From: Streptomyces roseoviridis
Lineage (GTDB): Bacteria > Actinomycetota > Actinomycetes > Streptomycetales > Streptomycetaceae
DNA: 64,000 nucleotides
NCBI RefSeq assembly: GCF_039535235.1
Contig: NZ_BAAAWU010000001.1
Location: 5,270,001 to 5,334,000 of the forward strand
Reading direction: 5' to 3'
Both the position numbers and the translations under genes were made by a program. Under the pieces are notes generated by a model that ran no database searches, was not told the DNA's origin, and was given only the letters and a program-made list of their open reading frames with translations. This document shows, in pieces, positions 50,086-58,281 of the stretch; the stretch's first letter is position 1, and every line of letters begins with the position of its first letter.

Positions 50086-52206
50086 GTGGAACAGCAGAGC
50101 GCGCATGAGGCTGGCGACCACGGGACCGACGAGGGGACCCTGTTCGCGGCGGTCCCCGCTCAAAGCATGCCCGGACATGATGACTTCACGTCCAGCGATA
50201 CCCCCTCCTCGGGCGAACCGTACACAATGCGCATCAGTCGCCTAACTGTTGACAAGCTGGGCATCAAGATGTATGACCGGGTCTCCGCGGTGCTCGCCGA
50301 GGTCATCGCCAACGCCTACGACGCCGATGCCGTAAACGTGAAGGTCTATCTCCCCTGGGGAGTGTTCCTGGCAGCAAAAGCCGGAGCTGCACCGGTCGGC
50401 CCCTACGAGATCTCGATCACGGACGACGGTCACGGAATGACCTCCGCCGAAGTCAACAGCCATTACCTCACTGTCGGATCCGATCGCAGGAAACGGTTCG
50501 GTAAGGACTCTTCACGGGATAAGAACAGGCCCGTGATGGGGCGCAAGGGTATCGGAAAGCTCGCACCGTTCGGCATTTGCGAGACCGTCGAGGTAATCAC
50601 GGCTGGCGGCGACAAAACCGATAAGGGATACGCGGTTGCCCACCTCATCCTCTCCTTGAAAGACATCCTCGACGACACCCACAATGTGTATCACCCGACC
50701 CCGGGACCCCTGAACGGCACGTGGGCGCCCGACCACGGCACTACGATCAAGCTGCGAGATTTCCGACGGAAGCGGGTCCCGTCCGGCACCGAGCTTCATC
50801 GGCAGCTCTCTGCTCGATTCGGGATTCAGCGAGCCGACTGGAACGTGGAGCTACACAACACTGAGGACACCCTCTTCCCTGAATCGCTACGCCTCGGAGA
50901 ACTGGACATCGAAATCTTGGAGGAAACCAAGATGATCCTCGATGACCGCTGCGTAGAAACGGAGGCGGGAGAAAAGCTCCCCATCTCCGGATGGCTCGCT
51001 TATACGCGGAAGCCTTACAAGGACGAAGCGATGGCAGGAGTTCGAATCTTCTCGCGAGGGAAGATCGTCTCCCAGACGCGCGATTTCGGCATTCCTTCGG
51101 GATTTCACGGCGAGTACAGCATCCGTTCATACCTGGTGGGGGAAGTTCACGCCGAATGGCTGGATGAGAACGAGGACCTCATTCGTTCCGACCGCCAGGA
51201 CATCATCTGGAGCTCCGAGGCCGGCGACGCACTAAAGAGGTGGGGGCAAGCTGTTATTCGCGAGTTGGCGAAGAGAGGTAAAACGGCCCTCTCCAAGCAG
51301 ACATGGCAGGACTTTGAAGAGACTTCGAAGATTAGCGAGCGCCTTGCTCAGGAAGCACCCGGAGATAGAGAGTACCAAGAGTCCGTCAAGCAAGCTGCCC
51401 GCCTCCTCGTCTCGGATCGAGATCGAGAGTCGATGTCAAACCCCGAGCATACAGAAAAGGTGTTCCAGCTCTCCAAGGTGATCGGCCCGCACAAGACGCT
51501 CCTCGAAACGCTTCATCAGGTAGCCGAGGTCTCAGAGAGTCCACTGGATATTATCCTTGGCCTGTTTCAGAAGGCCCGGATCGCCGAAATGTACTCACTC
51601 GGCCAAGTGGCATCTGAGCGCATCGAGGTGGTCAACCGACTGACCACTCTGATTAACGACGGAACGACCTTGGAGCAGCCGTTGCAGGAGCTTCTAGAGC
51701 AAGCTCCTTGGTTGCTGGCACCTGAGTGGACCCCGCTTGGAATGAACGAATCACTTGAGCGAGTAAGAAAGTCGTTCGAAGCGTGGTACTTCAAGAAGGA
51801 AGGCGTGTCCCTTGTGACCACGGCCATCAACCGTCACCGCCGAGAGCCTGATTTCGTCATGCTCCATGACTCAGGCACTCTGTGGATCGTCGAGATCAAG
51901 CGGATGAACTACCACCTGACCGACGCGGAGTATCTGCGGGCCGTCAACTACCTCACCGATCTGGATACGTTCCTGAACGAGAACCAGACTCTCGGGCAAC
52001 AGTTTCCAGTACGGAAGCTCACCTTCATCGCCGACCACACCGATAAGCTCAGCAGCGTTTCTATTTCCTCGATGCAAAACGACCATCGAATTGATATCAG
52101 GGGCTGGCATGAACTCCTCGACGACACGTTGAGGGCTCACCGTGACTTCCTCTCACGCGTGGAGGCGGTTCGAACCGACGGCGCGCTGCCGCCAGCCGTG
52201 AACTAG
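50086..52206 (+). CDS. GHKL ATPase fused to PD-(D/E)XK nuclease, methyltransferase partner
   Basis: The protein has 706 aa from the GTG at 50086, chosen for GGGAGGGG five bases upstream; GTG 50080 or ATG 50026 would add 2 or 20 residues. The N-terminal GHKL ATPase shows the N-box EVIANAYDAD (72-81), DDGHGM (113-118) and the lid GRKGIGKLA (152-160), in the MutL/Hsp90/MORC style. A helical middle part follows. The C-terminal ~160 residues contain APWLLAPEW and a nuclease core EPDF...WIVEIKR (Asp589, Glu603, Lys605), like DUF4263/Shedu nucleases. Reading: ATP-gated DNA sensor and cutter, with self-DNA protected by the adjacent methyltransferase. Domains are visible; the mechanism is inference. 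Confidence 0.88.
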   Translation: MEQQSAHEAGDHGTDEGTLFAAVPAQSMPGHDDFTSSDTPSSGEPYTMRISRLTVDKLGIKMYDRVSAVLAEVIANAYDADAVNVKVYLPWGVFLAAKAGAAPVGPYEISITDDGHGMTSAEVNSHYLTVGSDRRKRFGKDSSRDKNRPVMGRKGIGKLAPFGICETVEVITAGGDKTDKGYAVAHLILSLKDILDDTHNVYHPTPGPLNGTWAPDHGTTIKLRDFRRKRVPSGTELHRQLSARFGIQRADWNVELHNTEDTLFPESLRLGELDIEILEETKMILDDRCVETEAGEKLPISGWLAYTRKPYKDEAMAGVRIFSRGKIVSQTRDFGIPSGFHGEYSIRSYLVGEVHAEWLDENEDLIRSDRQDIIWSSEAGDALKRWGQAVIRELAKRGKTALSKQTWQDFEETSKISERLAQEAPGDREYQESVKQAARLLVSDRDRESMSNPEHTEKVFQLSKVIGPHKTLLETLHQVAEVSESPLDIILGLFQKARIAEMYSLGQVASERIEVVNRLTTLINDGTTLEQPLQELLEQAPWLLAPEWTPLGMNESLERVRKSFEAWYFKKEGVSLVTTAINRHRREPDFVMLHDSGTLWIVEIKRMNYHLTDAEYLRAVNYLTDLDTFLNENQTLGQQFPVRKLTFIADHTDKLSSVSISSMQNDHRIDIRGWHELLDDTLRAHRDFLSRVEAVRTDGALPPAVN

Positions 52207-52442
52207 CACGAACGCCCTTCCAAGGGCCACCCCCCGTTTGCTTAGCGGTGGCGTGGACGACCTGTGGACGGCGTGGAGCATGAAGACTCTCCCAGAACAC
52301 TGAGCAGCATCAATGCACACGACGCACGCGCCCTCCGGAGCCGTGTGCATCACCGTGCATCCGTGTGCGCCTTCCTCGGCCAGTGGCGTCGGCTGGAGGC
52401 TGCCAGGGTCCGTACGGGTTCCCGGAAGGGAGAGGAGAGAGC

Positions 52443-52631
52443 GTGACCCAGCCGAAGTGCGGGGCTCCGAAGCAGCGGGGAGGCCGGTGTACGCGGCCGG
52501 CTGAGCCAGGCAGCGGTCAGTGCTGGCAGCATCAAGGCGAGTGGACGGCCCGCGCACAGGCGGACCGCAAGAAGAAGGAAGCTGAAGCGAAGAAGCAGGC
52601 CCTTCGGAAGAAGAAGTGGTCGTGGTGGTGA
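52443..52631 (+). CDS. Small Cys/His zinc-finger-like protein
   Basis: The protein has 62 aa with a GTG start and GGAGAGAG before it. It has a compact C-x(9)-C-x(10)-C-x(2)-H pattern (KCGAPKQRGGRC, then GQCWQH), as in the small zinc-binding proteins of phages and actinomycete integrative elements. A Lys-rich helix and WSWW follow at the end. The function is unknown; DNA binding or recombination-directionality has been imagined for such proteins, without proof here. It lies 116 bp from attR. Confidence 0.72.
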   Translation: MTQPKCGAPKQRGGRCTRPAEPGSGQCWQHQGEWTARAQADRKKKEAEAKKQALRKKKWSWW

Positions 52632-52639
52632 CCGGCGAC

Positions 52640-52662
52640 TGACATCCACGGCTGACATCAAC
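52640..52662 (+). promoter_or_regulatory. Candidate integrase arm-type site near attR
   Basis: Matches 46554-46576 in 21 of 23 positions, with a direct repeat of TGACATC inside. It is 85 bp from the attR core and inside the element. Confidence 0.7.
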
Positions 52663-52746
52663 AGACGTGGACGCGGGTGGCCGAAGGCGGTCTCCAGAGG
52701 CAGAAGAACCCTCGGCTGTTGGCCACGCGCGGCCGCTCCGATCGAA

Positions 52747-52795
52747 CTTACAAAGCAGATGTCGGCGGTTCGAAACCGTCCGCGCCCACCAGCAC
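52747..52795 (+). repeat. attR core (49-bp direct repeat)
   Basis: An exact copy of the tRNA-Val 3' half. The sequence upstream of it does not form the 5' half of a tRNA, so this is not a functional tRNA gene. Confidence 0.95.
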
Positions 52796-52948
52796 AAGCG
52801 CGGCGGCGAGGGCTCGGCCGACTCGTGAGCAGTGCGACCCGGCGCGTCTGTCCCGGGTCGCGTCTGTCCGGGGCCTCGCCGTGCCGGTGCAGCCGGACGC
52901 CAGGGGGAACCGTCAGGAGGGACATGCGAGCGGATGGCGCGGACGGGA

Positions 52949-53566
52949 TCAGCAGCTCTCGCCGAACTTCACCGCCGTCAGCGTCACCGGCCGGCCGTCC
53001 AGTTTCGTGCCCACCGCCGGCGTCTGCGTGCAGACCTGCCAGTTGGACTCCATGAGGACCATCCGACCCTCGGGTGAGGCGTCGGTGACGGTCAGGCTCG
53101 TGGACGGGTCCAGGGACTGACGGGCGACCTTGACGGACTTGCCCGTGAAGTCGGGCATCGTCGAGGCGGTCGTCGGCTCCGTGCCGCCCTCGTCCTCGGG
53201 CGGGCACGTCTCCTCCAGCTTGACCGTGGCGAAGTCGACCTTCGTGTCGGTCGGGTGCTCACCGGGGCCCGGACTCTGCCCGCACACCTTCCAGTTCCGG
53301 TCGAGGGCCTGCAGGCGGCCCCGGCCGAGGGCGTCGTGGGAGTGCAGGTTGAAGAACCCGGCGGCCTGGGCCTGGTCCTGCGCCGACTGGAGGCCCTTGC
53401 CCGTCATGTCGGGCAGGGCCGCCGGCTTCGCCTCGCCCTCGGGCGCGGCGGTGGTCCGGGTGGCGGCGGGCTTGTCGCCGGGGCTCGTCCCGCTGTCCTC
53501 GCAGGCGGTGGCGGTCAGGGCGAGCGTCGCGGCCGCGACGAGGGCAGCGGTGAGGTTCATGCGCAT
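52949..53566 (-). CDS. PASTA-like lipoprotein
   Basis: The protein has 205 aa. The N-terminus is a lipoprotein signal ending in LTATAC. Two PASTA-like repeats follow a Thr/Ala/Pro linker. The first runs LPDMTGKGLQSAQDQAQAAGF to WKVCGQSPGPGE; the second runs MPDFTGKSVKVARQ to WQVCTQTPAVGT. Each contains the typical Q-(S/T)-P turn, plus a Cys pair per repeat that could form disulfides. PASTA domains bind muropeptides or beta-lactams; there is no kinase or transpeptidase part. It is the first chromosomal gene right of attR. Confidence 0.85.
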   Translation of the reverse strand: MRMNLTAALVAAATLALTATACEDSGTSPGDKPAATRTTAAPEGEAKPAALPDMTGKGLQSAQDQAQAAGFFNLHSHDALGRGRLQALDRNWKVCGQSPGPGEHPTDTKVDFATVKLEETCPPEDEGGTEPTTASTMPDFTGKSVKVARQSLDPSTSLTVTDASPEGRMVLMESNWQVCTQTPAVGTKLDGRPVTLTAVKFGESC

Positions 53567-53881
53567 CTCGCCAGACTGCCGGACGCCGTACGGCCCGTGG
53601 GGCAGTTCGCCCACTTCTCGTTCCCACCAGGAGTGCCGGCTGCCCGCACACGGCTGGGCCACCCTCAGCTCCTCCACCGTGCCGACACCCGGGAAGAGAT
53701 CCGGGGGCGTCGTCGTGGGCCGCCTGCCGCAGCGTGGGCGAAGGGAGCGCTCGTCGCCCACGCTGCCGCGTCGGTGATCGCCGTCGCCGTGCGGCCCCGT
53801 GCGGCCCCGTGCGGGCGGGGGCCGACGCGGGTGCCCGTGCCGCCTTGACGTGTTCATAGCGCGGGCGGTGTACTCCGGCGC
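53567..53881. other. Intergenic region between divergent genes
   Basis: 315 bp upstream of both the PASTA lipoprotein and the DUF4231 gene. It holds a short triplicated GTGCGGCCCC near 53790-53815. No gene is supported. Confidence 0.5.
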
Positions 53882-54418
53882 ATGGAAGACGTGGGGGACG
53901 CGCCCGAAGGGCAGGCGTGGAGCGGGGTCATGACGCCGCAGCGGTACGTGGACGAGCGGCTCGCGCAGTACCAGGAGTGGTACGACCGCAAGGCCACCAG
54001 GATGAAGGCGATGCACCTGCGGATGCGGACCGTGTCGGTGGTCGGGGGTGCGCTCGTGCCCGTACTCGTGAACCTGGACGTCGGGTTCGCTCGGATCACC
54101 GCCACCGTCCTCAGCCTGATCGTCGTTGCCTCGGTGTCGCTGGAGAGCGTCTACCGCTACCGCGAACAGTGGAAGAACTACCGGTCGACCGAACAGCTCC
54201 TCGGGCACGAGCGCGTCTACTTCTCCGCCCGGGTCGGCGCCTACCACGGACTCTCCGACCGCAACGCGTTCACCACCCTGGTCGCCCGCGTGGAGAAGGC
54301 GATCGCCAGCGAGAACTCCGCGACGCTCAACGTCATGACGCTCGGCGGGCAGGTCAGCACCGAGCTCCAGCAGTACGGGCTGCCCACGCAGCGCCAGGGC
54401 GAGGCGGCGGGCGCGTGA
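53882..54418 (+). CDS. DUF4231 (SLATT-like) membrane protein
   Basis: The protein has 178 aa. A long N-terminal amphipathic helix (YVDERLAQYQEWYDRKATRMKAMH) leads into two closely spaced TM helices (about residues 55-72 and 76-92). A C-terminal helical region with YRSTEQLLGHERVYF, conserved in DUF4231, follows. SLATT-superfamily proteins are proposed membrane effectors in nucleotide-signalling conflict systems, but stand-alone chromosomal copies are widespread. The stop overlaps the metallo-hydrolase start (GTGA), so the two are coupled. Confidence 0.85.
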   Translation: MEDVGDAPEGQAWSGVMTPQRYVDERLAQYQEWYDRKATRMKAMHLRMRTVSVVGGALVPVLVNLDVGFARITATVLSLIVVASVSLESVYRYREQWKNYRSTEQLLGHERVYFSARVGAYHGLSDRNAFTTLVARVEKAIASENSATLNVMTLGGQVSTELQQYGLPTQRQGEAAGA

Positions 54419-55335
54419 CGGGCCTGCGCGTCACCGTCCTCGGCTCCGCCACCCCGTACCCCGCCGTCGGCAACCCCTGCTCCGGATACCTCCTCGAAGG
54501 CGGCGGCGTCCGCGTCTGGGTCGACGCCGGCAGCGGCACGCTCGGGGAACTGCGCCGGTACGCCGGGCTCGCCGAACTCGACGCCGTATGGATCTCGCAT
54601 CTGCACGCCGACCACTGCGCCGACCTGCTCACCGCCTCCTACGGGCTGCTCTACGCCGACGTACGCCGGGACGCCCCCCTCCCGCTCTTCGCACCGCCCG
54701 GCACCGCCGACCGGCTGGCCGGCTTCCTCACCAACGGACCGGACCGCAGCCCCGTCGAAAGGGCCTTCGCCTTCGCCGACCTGTACGACGGGCAGCGCAT
54801 CCGGCTCGGCGGACTGACACTGCTCACGCGCGCCGTCGAGCACGGCGGGACGAAGGCGTTCGGCCTGCGCGTGGAGGCGGGCGCGGGGTCCACACGCGCC
54901 GGAACCGGCGAAGGGACGGAGGGCGCCGAGCGGGTCGTGTTCGCGTACTCCGGCGACAGCGAGCCCTGCCCCGCGCTCACCGAACTCGCCCAGGGCAGCG
55001 ACCTGTTCCTCTGCGAGGCGGACGGGGAAGGGCCCGGGCACCACACGCCCGAGCAGGCCGGGCGGACCGCCGCCGACGCCGGGGCCGGCCGGCTGCTCGT
55101 GACCCACGTGGGGCCGGCGGTCGCACCGGACGCGGCGGTCCGGCGGGCGGCCGCGGTGTTCGGCGGGCCCGTCGAGTACGCCGCGCCCGGCCGGACCTTC
55201 ACCGTCACCCCCGCCACCGGCTCCACCCCCGCCACCGGCTCCACCGGCTCCACCGGGGCCAGGGGTACCGAGGGGGTCACCCGTCGAAGTCGTACTCCAG
55301 GACGTACGAGGCCGAGTCCAGCGTCATCTCGTTGA
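54415..55335 (+). CDS. Metallo-beta-lactamase-fold hydrolase
   Basis: The protein has 306 aa, starting with the GTG overlapping the DUF4231 stop. The metal motif ISHLHADHCAD (HxHxDH) is intact, with a later His in RAVEHGGTKAF, Asp in AYSGDSEPC and His in LVTHVGP. The core resembles RNase Z-like or cyclic-nucleotide phosphodiesterase-like MBL proteins. The last ~60 residues are low complexity (PATGSTPATGSTGSTG and an Arg/Pro-rich end) and run 59 bp into the convergent GntR gene, so the biological C-terminus may be mostly disordered. Confidence 0.88.
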   Translation: MTGLRVTVLGSATPYPAVGNPCSGYLLEGGGVRVWVDAGSGTLGELRRYAGLAELDAVWISHLHADHCADLLTASYGLLYADVRRDAPLPLFAPPGTADRLAGFLTNGPDRSPVERAFAFADLYDGQRIRLGGLTLLTRAVEHGGTKAFGLRVEAGAGSTRAGTGEGTEGAERVVFAYSGDSEPCPALTELAQGSDLFLCEADGEGPGHHTPEQAGRTAADAGAGRLLVTHVGPAVAPDAAVRRAAAVFGGPVEYAAPGRTFTVTPATGSTPATGSTGSTGARGTEGVTRRSRTPGRTRPSPASSR

Positions 55336-56041
55336 ACTCGACCGCGGCTCCGGCCTCCGTCACCGCCGTGCGGCTGATGAGGATGACCGGGGTGCCGAGG
55401 CCGAGGGCCAGCCGGGCGGCCTCCTCGGCCGTCGGCATCCGGCAGCGGACCTCCTCGCGGAAGCGGACCGGTCGGTGGCCCCGTTCGGCGAGCCGGGCGT
55501 AGGTGCCGCCGGGGCCGGTGTCCGGCTCCGTGATGGCGGTGCCCTCGGCAAGGGACGCCGGCAGGTACGAGACCGAGACGAGCACCGGCTTCTCGTCGAG
55601 CACGAACCGCCGGCTGCGGACGCACACCGGCTCCTCGGGCGAGCCCAGGCCGAGGATCCGGGCCACCCGCGGCCCGGCGGGGGCGGCCGGGGTCACCTCG
55701 ATCTGGTCGACGACGAGCGAGCGGTCCTCGATGTCGGCCGACCAGACGGAGCGGCCGCCACCCCACTGGTCGCGGGCCAGGCGGGGGATTCCCCGGCGGC
55801 GCAGCGGACGGAAGGAGCGGACGAAGACGCCGGCGCCCTGACGGGCCTCGGCGAGTCCCTCGTTGCGCAGTACGGACAGGGCCTGGCGGGCGGTCATCCG
55901 GGCCACGTCGTAGGTGGACATCAGATCGTTCTCACCGGGGAGCCGGTCACCGGGCGCGAAGGTGCCCGACTGGATCGCGGTTCTCAACTCGTCGGCGATC
56001 CGCTGGTACTTGGGTCGCCGGCCGCTCTCCTGGTCAGTCAT
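55277..56041 (-). CDS. GntR/HutC-family regulator (UTRA domain)
   Basis: The protein has 254 aa. The GntR winged helix spans residues ~10-75 (KYQRIADELRTAIQSGTFAPGDRLPGE, TARQALSVLRNEGLAEARQGAGVFV). A UTRA ligand domain follows (VCVRSRRFVLDEKPVLVSVSYLPASLAEGT and VEFNEMTLDSASYVLEYDF). Such regulators sense sugars, amino acids or their derivatives and repress nearby genes. No clear target operon is adjacent, so the control target is unknown. Its 3' end overlaps the MBL gene. Confidence 0.93.
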   Translation of the reverse strand: MTDQESGRRPKYQRIADELRTAIQSGTFAPGDRLPGENDLMSTYDVARMTARQALSVLRNEGLAEARQGAGVFVRSFRPLRRRGIPRLARDQWGGGRSVWSADIEDRSLVVDQIEVTPAAPAGPRVARILGLGSPEEPVCVRSRRFVLDEKPVLVSVSYLPASLAEGTAITEPDTGPGGTYARLAERGHRPVRFREEVRCRMPTAEEAARLALGLGTPVILISRTAVTEAGAAVEFNEMTLDSASYVLEYDFDG

Positions 56042-56259
56042 GGGTGGACCACTCCCTTCCGTCTGCGGGACACCCTACGGCGCGCTTCCCGGGGCCGGAG
56101 CACACGTGTGCGCGGGGCCGCGCGGGCGGTCCGTCCTTCGGGCGACTTCTCTAGAGATGCGTTGACATCGGGGGATCCCGGGGGCTTCCCTGAGTCTGTC
56201 CGTCCCACTCCACGACCGATGTCCGCAGTCGTCGGCCCAGCAGCCGAAACGGAGGATGT

Positions 56260-56484
56260 GTGCAGCCCGTGCCCGAGGCCGGAGACCTCGTACGTGACAC
56301 CGCCACCGGTCGGGTCGGCTTCTACGTCGACAGCGTCGCCGGCCGCTTCCTGATCCGCCCCGTGCGGGGCGGCCGCGCGTGGGCGGCCGAGCCCGCCGAC
56401 GTCCAGCTCGCCACACCCCTGCGGGAGCTGCGCGCCCGGGCCGCGGAGATCAACGCCCGGAGCCGGCGGAGCCTGGGCATGTGA
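56260..56484 (+). CDS. Small conserved Streptomyces protein
   Basis: The protein has 74 aa from the GTG at 56260 with GGAGG at 56251-56255. A small beta-barrel-like segment (AGDLVRDTATGRVGFYVDSVAGRFLIRPVRGGRAW) is followed by a short Arg-rich helix (LRELRARAAEINARSRRS). It has no TM helix or signal. It recalls small SH3-like cytosolic proteins found in many actinomycetes; the function is unknown. Confidence 0.75.
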   Translation: MQPVPEAGDLVRDTATGRVGFYVDSVAGRFLIRPVRGGRAWAAEPADVQLATPLRELRARAAEINARSRRSLGM

Positions 56485-56836
56485 GAGGGGGAGGGGGAGA
56501 GGAGGGGGAGAGATGGGCTGGCTGGTGCTGCTCCGGGCCGGGGATGCGAGGCGGGCGGTCGGAGCGTGGGGGCGCCCGCCGCGGGTCCGGGGAGGTGGGA
56601 CGGGGGCCGGTCGCGGGTTCGGGGAGGTGGGACGGGGCCCGGCTCGTGGTCCGGGGCTGGGGGACGGGCTGGGGCCCATGGCGCCGGGCTGGGGCCGTGG
56701 TAGGTGTTGCGGGCGGGGTCGGGGCTCGTGGTCCGGGGGCCGGGCGGTAGGGGACCGGTGTCCGACCTGAGGCTCTTTCCTGGGGCCCGACGTCGTCGGA
56801 TGCGGCGCTGCCAGTGGTGCGCGTCACACTGGAGGC
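56485..56836. other. G-rich non-coding region with short repeats
   Basis: Strong strand asymmetry (G-rich on plus). The word GGGGAGGTGGGACGGGG occurs twice near 56590-56640, with related variants nearby. Frames here lack normal codon bias. Confidence 0.55.
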
Positions 56837-57130
56837 ATGTGCCGCAGCATCAAGACACTCCGACCGCCCGCCCTGCCCCACGAGGCCACCGAGGACGACG
56901 TGCGCGCCGCCGCGCTGCAGTTCGTCCGCAAGGTCTCCGGCTTCCGCGCGCCCGCCGCGCACAACCGGGAGGTGTTCGACCGGGCCGTGGACGAGATCGC
57001 CGAGGCCACGGCCCGCCTCCTCGATGACCTGGAGATCCGCGGCGCGCACCCCGCGCACGCCGCGCACCCGGCGCGGCCGGCGAGGCCGGTCAGGCCGCCG
57101 GAGCGGGAGCCGCAGCCGGACGCCGTATGA
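56837..57130 (+). CDS. DUF2277 family protein
   Basis: The protein has 97 aa starting MCRSIKTLRPP, the fixed beginning of DUF2277, with the conserved VRAAALQFVRKVSGFRAPAAHN core. The normal domain ends near residue 70; a repeat-like tail (GAHPAHAAHPARPARPVRPP) extends it and runs 41 bp into the convergent VTT gene. The function is unknown; members are small cytosolic proteins. Confidence 0.88.
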   Translation: MCRSIKTLRPPALPHEATEDDVRAAALQFVRKVSGFRAPAAHNREVFDRAVDEIAEATARLLDDLEIRGAHPAHAAHPARPARPVRPPEREPQPDAV

Positions 57131-57755
57131 CACAGGCCGCCAGCGTGCCTGCGAGGAAGAGCGCCAGCACGGGCACGCAGGCGCCGAGCCAGGTCGCGCC
57201 CAGCCAGCGGCCGCCGAGCCAGCCGAGACCTACGCCGTAGGTCGCCCACACCGCGGCCGCCAGGGCCGACCAGGGCAGGAAGTCACGCAGTCGGCGCCCG
57301 GTCGCGCCCGCGCCGAGGGAGACGACCGAGCGGCCGGCGGGGGCGAAGCGGGCGAGGACGACGAGCAGGCCGCCGCCACGGGCCAGTGTCTCGCCGAGAC
57401 GTTCCTGCGCCACGGTGAGGCGGCGCGAGCGGGTGACGACGCGACCGAGCCGCGTCCCGCCGCGCCGGGCCAGGCGGTACGCGGCGAGGTCGCCGAGCAC
57501 GGAGGCGGTGGCCGCGCAGAGCAGGAGGGGCAGCAGGGCCGGGGCGTACGGCACCTCGGCGACGGCCCCGGCGGCACCGGCCGTCGTCGCCGTGGCGGCA
57601 CCGGCGGCGGCCGTGGCGGCGGTGACCACGAGGATGCCGCTCGGCAGCACCGGCAGAAAGACGTCGAGCAGGATCGACGTCGTCACCGCCGCGTAGATCC
57701 ACGGGCCCGCGGTCAGCGACTGCAGTGACCACCCCGTGCCGTCGAGCACGTTCAC
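57090..57755 (-). CDS. DedA/VTT-domain membrane protein
   Basis: The protein has 221 aa from the GTG at 57755. VTT features: DVFLPVLPSGILVVTAA near the N-terminus, GDLAAYRLARRGG, and LVVLARFAPAGRSVVSLGAGATG with the conserved Arg-Phe and Gly. Five to six hydrophobic helices are visible, one made of Ala/Thr/Gly only. It probably acts in lipid-carrier translocation, as for DedA. It is the second DedA-like protein in the window (see 41368). Confidence 0.88.
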   Translation of the reverse strand: MNVLDGTGWSLQSLTAGPWIYAAVTTSILLDVFLPVLPSGILVVTAATAAAGAATATTAGAAGAVAEVPYAPALLPLLLCAATASVLGDLAAYRLARRGGTRLGRVVTRSRRLTVAQERLGETLARGGGLLVVLARFAPAGRSVVSLGAGATGRRLRDFLPWSALAAAVWATYGVGLGWLGGRWLGATWLGACVPVLALFLAGTLAACVIRRPAAAPAPAA

Positions 57756-58281
57756 AGCGCCAGAGCCTACGCGGGGGCGGCCGGGCCGCCGCCGACGGGG
57801 CCGCGGAACGGCCCGGGGGCGGCCCGGAGGTGACGGTACGGGGCCCGGCCCGGCGCCGCCGCCAGGGCGCCGGTCGGCCAGGGTTCCCGCCGGCCCGGAC
57901 TGAGGGGGAGTCCCGGGCGCGGCCCGCAGCCGGGTTTCGGGGCTCGTGGCCCGGCCCGCTCGGGTGCCCCGGGTCGCCCGGGTGTCCCGGTCCGCTCAGC
58001 TGGCCCGGGTCGCTCGGTGCCCCAGCCCCGTCAGGTGTCCCGGGTCGCTCGGGTGTCCCGGTCCGCTCTGGTGTCCCGGGTCGCTCGGTGTCCCGGGCCG
58101 CTCTGGTGTCCCAGTCCGCTCGCGCGTCCCGTTCGGGGGCAGCCGTGGGACCGGCCGTCGCTCCGGGCCGCTCGGGGGGTAGCCCTGGGACCGGCCGTCG
58201 CCTCGCCGGGGCGTCCCTGTCACGGGCTCACCGCGCCGCCCTCACCCTGCTTCGCGCCCGCTTCGGTGGCCTGCGTCGGCC
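57756..58281. other. Repeat-rich non-coding gap
   Basis: About 525 bp. The central part (57956-58135) is an array of degenerate 18-bp units near GTGTCCCGGGTCGCTCGG. The remainder is GC-rich without coding character. No promoter was identified. Confidence 0.65.

Larger units (their letters stand above)
46472..52795. mobile_element. Degenerate tRNA-Val integrative element with defence cargo
   Basis: The element is bounded by a 49-bp perfect direct repeat (attL in tRNA-Val and attR), about 6.3 kb in all. An integrase gene on the minus strand abuts attL, the normal position for a site-specific integrative element, but only its C-terminal part survives. No replication, transfer or phage structural genes remain, so the element is probably immobile. 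Cargo: fragments of NUDIX and immunity-like genes, a membrane protein, a C5 methyltransferase, a GHKL-nuclease protein and a small zinc-finger-like protein. The methyltransferase/nuclease region is visibly lower in GC than the flanking chromosome. Confidence 0.9.

Noticed and set aside
52740..52795. Second tRNA-Val-like sequence
   Set aside because: Only the 3' half from the anticodon loop is present; it is the attR core, not a tRNA gene.
52153..52797. Minus-strand ORF starting in attR
   Set aside because: It begins with antisense tRNA sequence and continues through unrelated DNA; no integrase homology on this side.
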